Source of the DNA: Pseudocolwellia sp048296855
GTDB taxonomy: Bacteria; Pseudomonadota; Gammaproteobacteria; Enterobacterales; Alteromonadaceae
NCBI GenBank assembly: GCA_048296855.1
Contig: CP182631.1
Direction: 5' to 3' (one strand)
DNA length: 64,000 nucleotides
The notes below the pieces were generated by a model. That model was not told the origin of the DNA. It did no database searches and worked only from the letters and a program-made list of their open reading frames with translations. A program made the translations under genes and the position numbers. Positions 58,977 to 64,000 of the stretch are shown here, piece by piece. The stretch's first letter is position 1. The number at the start of each line of letters is the position of its first letter.

Positions 58977-59636
58977 ATGCCTCTACAATCTAAATCTTCT
59001 AAAAATAAACCTTTCTCTGCTGGACGTGCTTCTTTCCCCTCAATAGAGTTTCGTATAATTTTTATTATCTGTTTCTTTATATTTATTTTTATCAGCCATA
59101 GCGCACAAGCAAAGAAGGAAGCTCGTCAGTCAATATATATAATGAATGAACAAAATGGACATGATTATATTAGAGGATTTGGTGTTTCTGCTTTACATAA
59201 ATATAGATCCAGTGATATTGGTTTTGAAGTGGATATGTCGTTATCAAAAGCCGAAATTGATACAGGAAAGTATTCAAGTCAAGAATATATAGCATGGGAA
59301 TTAGGCGGAAAAATCGGATATTTTTCAGATATATTTTTTTATGGTGAGTTTGGTTTTGATTTTGGTGAATTAGCTTTTCAAGATAGAGATGAAGAAGTGT
59401 ACGATGTTCATTATTGTGATAACGAAGCGCTATTTTGCAATAATTTTAATTCTAGCTACCGTCGCGATCGTTATGACGATTCTAATGATATCGATGTTTA
59501 CTTAGGTTTAGGGGGTGGGATAGACTTTGGTCCAATTCAGTTAACTGCCTATTCACGTTATAGGCAGGTTGATGGAGAATATTGGACTTCACAAGGGCGT
59601 TTATTCTCTGGTGTTAAGTTAGCACTGTCTTTTTAA
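58977..59636 (+). CDS. Outer-membrane beta-barrel protein of unknown function
   Basis: Protein of 219 aa with a long N-terminal region, a hydrophobic segment and SHSAQA cleavage site near residue 44. The mature part has alternating strands (GFEVDMSLSKAEID, AWELGGKIGYFSDIFFYGEFGFDFG, DVYLGLGGGIDFGPIQLTAYSRYRQ) and ends in Phe (KLALSF), as outer-membrane barrels do. The loop between strands is acidic with paired Cys (HYCDNEALFCNN). No family recognised. Confidence 0.6.
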   Translation: MPLQSKSSKNKPFSAGRASFPSIEFRIIFIICFFIFIFISHSAQAKKEARQSIYIMNEQNGHDYIRGFGVSALHKYRSSDIGFEVDMSLSKAEIDTGKYSSQEYIAWELGGKIGYFSDIFFYGEFGFDFGELAFQDRDEEVYDVHYCDNEALFCNNFNSSYRRDRYDDSNDIDVYLGLGGGIDFGPIQLTAYSRYRQVDGEYWTSQGRLFSGVKLALSF

Positions 59637-59649
59637 AGAAGACATATCG

Positions 59650-60099
59650 TTAGGCACTTTTAACAATTAGGCCTTTAGCTTTTTGAAAGAATGTAGAGAT
59701 AATGCTTTTACTAGGTTTTGCCTCCATATACTCGTAAGGTGTATTTAACAAGGTTAAACGTAGTGATAAGGTAGAGCCATGACCCCATGGCCATAAAAGC
59801 GCAACAACAGATTTTTCATTATTTTGGGGCGAACAAGTAAAAATGCGTTGATCTTTAATTAATTTAGCGTAATTACCAAGCTCATTTTTAATTGAGCTAG
59901 GCGCTTTTTTAATTGATTTTCTGTCCCACTCATGTGGATATTGTTTGAGTAAGATGTCTACAACTTGATCTGTTTTACCACTGGCAAATTCGGCTAATAA
60001 AACGTTTTTTTCTTCCTCCCATCGCCAAGTGAGTAACTCACCAAATGATTCAACTAAATCATCTGAAGCTGTTCTAATTTCTTGTTCTGTGTATGTCAT
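59650..60099 (-). CDS. Conserved protein of unknown function
   Basis: Protein of 149 aa from the ATG at 60099 (MTYTEQEIRTASDD); an in-frame ATG 63 bases upstream would overlap the preceding pseudogene and is less likely. It contains ESFGELLTWRWEEEKNVLLAEF and LLWPWGHGSTLSLRLTLLN. Soluble, no signal peptide, family not recognised. It lies directly behind the rlmF remnant and ends next to the convergent barrel gene. Confidence 0.6.
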   Translation of the reverse strand: MTYTEQEIRTASDDLVESFGELLTWRWEEEKNVLLAEFASGKTDQVVDILLKQYPHEWDRKSIKKAPSSIKNELGNYAKLIKDQRIFTCSPQNNEKSVVALLWPWGHGSTLSLRLTLLNTPYEYMEAKPSKSIISTFFQKAKGLIVKSA

Positions 60100-60121
60100 C
60101 TTTTTCACTTTTCTAACGTTT

Positions 60122-61123
60122 TTAGTTATTAAATCGGTCAATACACCATTGTTTAACTTCATCTGAAGATAAAAAGCTCCAAGCTATAAAACGACTTGTT
60201 TTTTGACCTTGTTCCATTTTTATTATTTTTACATTGAAGCATTTTACTTTTTTTAATGCTAATTGTAGTGGTCGGATGTTCTCTTTTTTAGAAACTAAAC
60301 AGGTAAACCATAAAACTTGCGATGAAAACAATAGGCTTTCTTTTATCATTTTTTTTATAAAAGCTATTTCGCCGCCTTCGCACCATAGCTCATTACTGGT
60401 GCCACCAAAATTTAACAGGTTATTATGAGTAGGTTCACCATTTTTATTTTTGTTCAGATTATTCCATTTGCGCAGTGAACCCTTGCAGGCTTCTTCTTCA
60501 GATGAATGAAAAGGAGGATTACATAGCGTTAAATCGTACTTTTCATGCTCTTTTATTATGCCTGTAAAAATTAAATGCGGGGAGAGCTGCTTTCTTATTT
60601 CTACTTTGTTGATAAGAGAGTTATTTTGCTGAACAATTTTTTTTGCTGATATAATTGAGGCATCATTAACATCGGTACCCACAAACTCCCACTGATACTG
60701 GCAAGTCCCAATAATAGGGTAAATACAATTTGCTCCAGTACCAATATCTAAAACATTTATTACTTCTTTATGAGGGATTTTATTTTGGTTAGTTTCTTTT
60801 AATAAATCTGCTAAGTAGTGAATGTAATCAGCTCTGCCTGGAATAGGGGGACATAAACTCCCCTCGGGAATATCCCAAAATGAAATATTATAATTGGTGA
60901 TTAATAAGCTTTTGTTGAGGAGGAAAACAGCTTCACTATTCGAAAAATCAATCGTTTCATTATTATGAATATTAGTAAAAACGAATGGTTTTAATTCAGG
61001 TGTTAGGGAGCATAACAGGTTAAAATCATAGTTACTCTTATGTTTGTTTCTCGGGTGCAGCTTATTTTTAGTTTTAGAGGCTGTTGGTTTAGTAGAGTTA
61101 TCTATTAAGTTATTGATACAATT
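60122..61123 (-). pseudogene. rlmF: Frameshifted 23S rRNA (adenine-1618-N6)-methyltransferase RlmF
   Basis: The translation matches RlmF over its whole length: KLHPRNKHKSNYDFNLLC, FWDIPEGSLCPPIPGRADYIHYLADLL, then VLDIGTGANCIYPIIG (SAM site), LTLCNPPFHSSEEEA (NPPF motif) and QGQKTSRFIAWSF. At about 60778 one base is missing (AATAAATCC instead of a run of four A), so the first third is in another frame. No ATG lies at the expected start; the frame follows the stop of the upstream gene directly. Either the gene is dead or there is a base-calling error in the A run; the missing start favours true decay. Confidence 0.8.
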
Positions 61124-61597
61124 CTATCCTTTTGAACCAATTTTAAAGGTGCCATTTGACAAAAATTGCACTGTTTCTTTTCTTTTCTTACCGATTAAAA
61201 TTGTACCGTCATCCATAAATAAAAAATTTTTCCAACAACGTTTAAAAGTAGCCCATGTGGTTTCTATTATATTATTTCTTGTGCTGCAAAAATAAACTAC
61301 GGTGTTGTTGTCCCAAGTAATATGGTTTTGTATTAATTCGGGTAACTCTGCTTTGTCACTGTCCCAATCACGTTCCCAGTTTGCGGAATCGATCCAACTT
61401 TCCGGATTAAATGCCCAATCGCCTTTTTTAAAAAAGTCGGGATGGTCTACTTGCTTACTAATAAACGTATCCCAAAGTGTATTCGCTCGAGTCGCTTGCA
61501 TCGGTTTAATTTTATTTAAGTCATTAAGGCTAATTGGCAAGCTTTTATGTTTAAAGATCCAAGCATTTTTTAATTCTTCAAGGGGAATGTAGTTCAT
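61124..61597 (-). CDS. DUF2947-like protein
   Basis: Protein of 157 aa rich in Trp: MNYIPLEELKNAWIFKHKSLP, RANTLWDTFISKQ, GDWAFNPESWID, VVYFCSTRNNIIETTWATFKRCWKNFLFMDDGTILIGKKRKE. This order of motifs resembles the DUF2947 family of Vibrio and relatives (from memory). Function unknown. It lies immediately upstream of and in frame with the rlmF remnant. Confidence 0.6.
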   Translation of the reverse strand: MNYIPLEELKNAWIFKHKSLPISLNDLNKIKPMQATRANTLWDTFISKQVDHPDFFKKGDWAFNPESWIDSANWERDWDSDKAELPELIQNHITWDNNTVVYFCSTRNNIIETTWATFKRCWKNFLFMDDGTILIGKKRKETVQFLSNGTFKIGSKG

Positions 61598-61711
61598 AAA
61601 ATTTTATATTTAGGTAAATTCAACGTAATTATACAGAGAATAGCCAAGTCTGTTAATGATTATCAGGATCGATTTTTTATTAAAAATTAATCCTTTGAAG
61701 GAAAAGCCTAA

Positions 61712-61908
61712 TTAACCTGAGTTCGGTTTAAGATATAGTTAACTCATTGAAAAATAGTCACTAAAAATTCGGTTCGCTTCTAGTTTGATAGTTTTACTTA
61801 ATTCAAGGTAAATTTACGCGTCACTAGCTGGGCTATTGCAAGTGAATTTAACGCAGAAGTGAGAAAATAACTGTTAGAAGAACATTTATTAAGCCGAACT
61901 CAGGTTAA
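61712..61908. repeat. MITE-like repeat family C, copy 2 (inverted)
   Basis: A 197-bp inverse of 24320-24518, with ends TTAACCTGAGTTCGGTTTAA and, on the other strand, TTAACCTGAGTTCGGCTTAA, and the same interior including AACTCATTGAAAA and GTTCGCTTCTAG. The remaining bases to 62181 hold only the promoter region of the next gene. Confidence 0.88.
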
Positions 61909-62181
61909 TTAATAATTTTTTAATGATAATGAGTCAATTACTAAATTGTAGAGAGTGATAATTAACAGCGTTTGGGGTTATTATTATCCGATATGATTAT
62001 ATTGTCAGCTTTTTTTACAGTTTAATAATTGAACGATTTTAACGTTGTCTTAACATTATGTAACTTAGTCCTTTTTTATATTTGGTACATCTTATGCTTT
62101 GATCTTGGTAGTTATTGGAGTTGTATTGTTGATATGGATATTGTTAGAAAACTTACTAATCACATAGGATAGGACACTATT

Positions 62182-62958
62182 ATGAATAAACTATTATTAG
62201 CTTCACTAATTACAGGTACGTCATTTGCTGCTACTGCTGATGTAGTTACCTTTAATGACTCATCTTTTAACGGAACACCAGGTTCTGAGGTAATATTTGA
62301 TTTTATCGATTATGATCCTGATATCGCAACAGTCACACAAACAGATACTGATTTGAGTGGTGATATTACCGGTATAGATGCATTTTCTGAATTTGGAACA
62401 ACAGACATTGTCAATTTTAAACTAGGTACAACCAATTTAGCTGTGGATCCTGCATATGAAGTTTTCTTTGATTATTCTTTTGACGGAATGGCTGCTACTG
62501 TTGTTGGCGATGAAATAGTTGTAACTTTTTCTTCTGTAGGCGCATCGACAGGACTTTATGTAGACACTACTGTTAATGGAACATATGATGGTGGAACACA
62601 AATCGCATCATTTGGTTTGAATGCGGGTGGTTGTTCAATTGTTATAGCACCTGGTCCATTACTAAATAAAGGTTTTTGTTCGCTTGATTTAAGCCTAAAT
62701 TTTATGGCAGGGTATTTCTTTAATTCATCTGGTGACGATTTATCTACCACCCCTGGTAGTAAATCTGCGGAGCTTATTGTAACAGTACAAGATATTATTG
62801 GGCTGCTTCCTTTATATCCAGGCGGGGCTGGAAGTTCGCAAACATTTGAAATTCAACATGATGGTAATATGACAATGACAGTGCCAGAACCAGCTACTGT
62901 AGCCATTTTAGGTTTAAGTTTACTTGGTTTTGCAGGTATGAGACGTCGTAAATTATAA
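62182..62958 (+). CDS. PEP-CTERM sorting-domain protein
   Basis: Secreted protein of 258 aa with a signal peptide (MNKLLLASLITGTSFAATA) and a C-terminal VPEPATVAILGLSLLGFAGMRRRKL, i.e. the PEP motif, a hydrophobic helix and a basic end recognised by exosortase. The central part is an acidic, Thr/Ser/Asp/Gly-rich beta structure with no known enzyme motif. Such proteins are linked to extracellular polysaccharide in Gammaproteobacteria; the exosortase gene is not in the window. Confidence 0.88.
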   Translation: MNKLLLASLITGTSFAATADVVTFNDSSFNGTPGSEVIFDFIDYDPDIATVTQTDTDLSGDITGIDAFSEFGTTDIVNFKLGTTNLAVDPAYEVFFDYSFDGMAATVVGDEIVVTFSSVGASTGLYVDTTVNGTYDGGTQIASFGLNAGGCSIVIAPGPLLNKGFCSLDLSLNFMAGYFFNSSGDDLSTTPGSKSAELIVTVQDIIGLLPLYPGGAGSSQTFEIQHDGNMTMTVPEPATVAILGLSLLGFAGMRRRKL

Positions 62959-62988
62959 TTATTACTATTTATAAAAATATCGAAGATC

Positions 62989-63020
62989 AAAAAAGCCGAA
63001 TTCTTATTCGGCTTTTTATT
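62989..63020. terminator. Bidirectional terminator between PEP-CTERM gene and ychF
   Basis: AAAAAAGCCGAA pairs with TTCGGCTTTTT around a 5-base loop; T runs on both strands. Confidence 0.92.
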
Positions 63021-63039
63021 TTATATACCGAATATAAAA

Positions 63040-64000
63040 TTAAACGTTAAATCTAAAGTGAACTACGTCACCATCTTTAACTTTGTATTCTTTACCTTCT
63101 AAGCGCCATTTACCCGCTTCTTTAGCACCTGATTCGCCATTAAATTCAATAAAATCGTCATAAGCAATAACTTCTGCACGAATAAAACCTTTTTCAAAAT
63201 CTGTGTGTATAACACCTGCTGCCTGTGGCGCTGTTGCATTTTGTTTAACAGTCCAAGCTCTTACTTCTTTAACACCGGCAGTAAAGTAGGTTTGTAGGTG
63301 TAATAAACCATAGCCTGAGTTAATTACTCGGTTAAGCCCTGGTTCTTCTAAGCCCATTTCAGCCATAAATTCAACGCGATCTTCATCATCCATTTCAGAT
63401 AATTCGCCTTCAATTTCAGCACATACTGCAACAACTACAGCATTTTCTTTATCTGCGATTGCTTGTACAACATCTAAGTAAGGGTTGTTTTCAAAACCGT
63501 CATCGTTAACGTTTGCAATGTACATGGTTGGTTTTATAGTTAAAAAGTTTAAGTAAGCTACTGCGGCTTTTTCTTCTTTAGATAAATCTAAAGAGCGGAT
63601 CATGTTCCCATCTTCTACATGTTTTAATATTTTTTCTAAAACAGGGATTTCAAATTTAGCATCTGCGTCGCCACCTTTGGCACGCTTAGCTTGACGTTGA
63701 ATAGCTCGCTCTGCAGTATCCATATCTGATAATGCGAGCTCAGTGTTAATAACATCAATATCGTCAGCCGGATCAATTTTATTCGCAACATGAATTATGT
63801 TGTCGTTATCAAAACAACGAACCACATGGCCAATAGCATCTGTTTCACGAATGTTAGCTAAAAATTTGTTACCTAAGCCTTCACCTTTTGATGCACCAGC
63901 CACAAGGCCTGCAATATCAACAAATTCCATTGTAGTTGCTAGTACACGCTCTGGTTTTACGATTGTAGCAAGTGCATCTAAACGAGGATCAGGTACAGGA
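63040..64000 (-). CDS. ychF: Ribosome-binding ATPase YchF (5' end beyond window)
   Basis: The 320 C-terminal residues of an Obg-like ATPase of 363 aa. The frame is open to the window edge, starting inside PVPDPRLDALATIVKPERVLATTMEFVDIAGLVAGASKGEGLGNKFL (G3 and switch region); the P-loop part lies outside. NVND replaces NKxD in G4, the known reason these proteins prefer ATP. The C-terminal TGS domain begins about residue 235 of the visible part (AGVIHTDFEKGFIRAEV). An apparent start at 63930 is internal. Confidence 0.96.
   Translation of the reverse strand, partial: PVPDPRLDALATIVKPERVLATTMEFVDIAGLVAGASKGEGLGNKFLANIRETDAIGHVVRCFDNDNIIHVANKIDPADDIDVINTELALSDMDTAERAIQRQAKRAKGGDADAKFEIPVLEKILKHVEDGNMIRSLDLSKEEKAAVAYLNFLTIKPTMYIANVNDDGFENNPYLDVVQAIADKENAVVVAVCAEIEGELSEMDDEDRVEFMAEMGLEEPGLNRVINSGYGLLHLQTYFTAGVKEVRAWTVKQNATAPQAAGVIHTDFEKGFIRAEVIAYDDFIEFNGESGAKEAGKWRLEGKEYKVKDGDVVHFRFNV

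Overview
The window is AT-rich chromosomal DNA of a marine gammaproteobacterium, most likely a Colwellia-like member of the Alteromonadales. The evidence is the 16S rRNA sequence, the low G+C, the many short intergenic repeats, and neighbourhoods known from Shewanella, Vibrio and E. coli (gmhB next to an rrn operon, tesA divergent from ybbA-ybbP, alaA-yfbR, ilvI-ilvH).

Layout. 1-2960: start of a leucine-degradation (liu) locus, with isovaleryl-CoA dehydrogenase, its MerR regulator LiuR, a palindromic LiuR-type operator and a divergent acetyl-CoA acetyltransferase. 2995-10859: a RaiA/HPF-like protein, a Rap1a/Tai-like secreted protein overlapping nhaA, divergent nhaR, a Tat-exported PhoD-like phosphatase, a eukaryotic-type S-adenosylmethionine decarboxylase with a TTG start, and an AraC regulator. 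11068-16683: fused isobutyryl-CoA mutase (IcmF), a 3-hydroxyisobutyryl-CoA hydrolase-like protein and an SDR dehydrogenase, so acyl-CoA and branched-chain catabolism again. 16796-23433: gmhB, then an rrn operon (two tandem promoters, 16S, tRNA-Ile, 23S, 5S, terminator).

23511-31000 is an accessory zone: stacked MITE-like repeats, a scrambled IS630 remnant inside one of them, a GNAT protein, a VC2046/SO_2500-type protein, a GH29 alpha-L-fucosidase, a truncated GH2 remnant and a DUF5060/DUF4038-type glycosidase. It looks like the eroded edge of a polysaccharide-utilisation locus.

31618-41506 is one minus-strand operon: ABC transporter, two urea-carboxylase-associated proteins, a urea/guanidine carboxylase and an allophanate hydrolase. 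Its leader carries a clear guanidine-I (ykkC) riboswitch. The operon is therefore best read as guanidine uptake and degradation, not urea use.

41746-50772 holds mostly housekeeping genes (LysR regulator, rlmA, xthA, ilvIH, yfbR, alaA, ybhK/yvcK-like). The ilvIH leader encodes a Val/Leu-rich peptide in front of a terminator, a classical attenuator. 51361-52398 is a tRNA operon (Ala-GGC plus four identical Glu-TTC). It is followed by a 1.1-kb inactivated IS630 and a MITE, then tesA/ybbA-ybbP, an AI-2E permease, an outer-membrane protein, a frameshifted rlmF, a DUF2947-like gene, a PEP-CTERM protein and the 3' part of ychF.

Beyond the genes, the notable layer is the repeats. At least five families of 130-360 bp terminally inverted elements occur, some sharing a hairpin core, some nested, and two placed so that their ends contain the stop codon of the adjacent gene.
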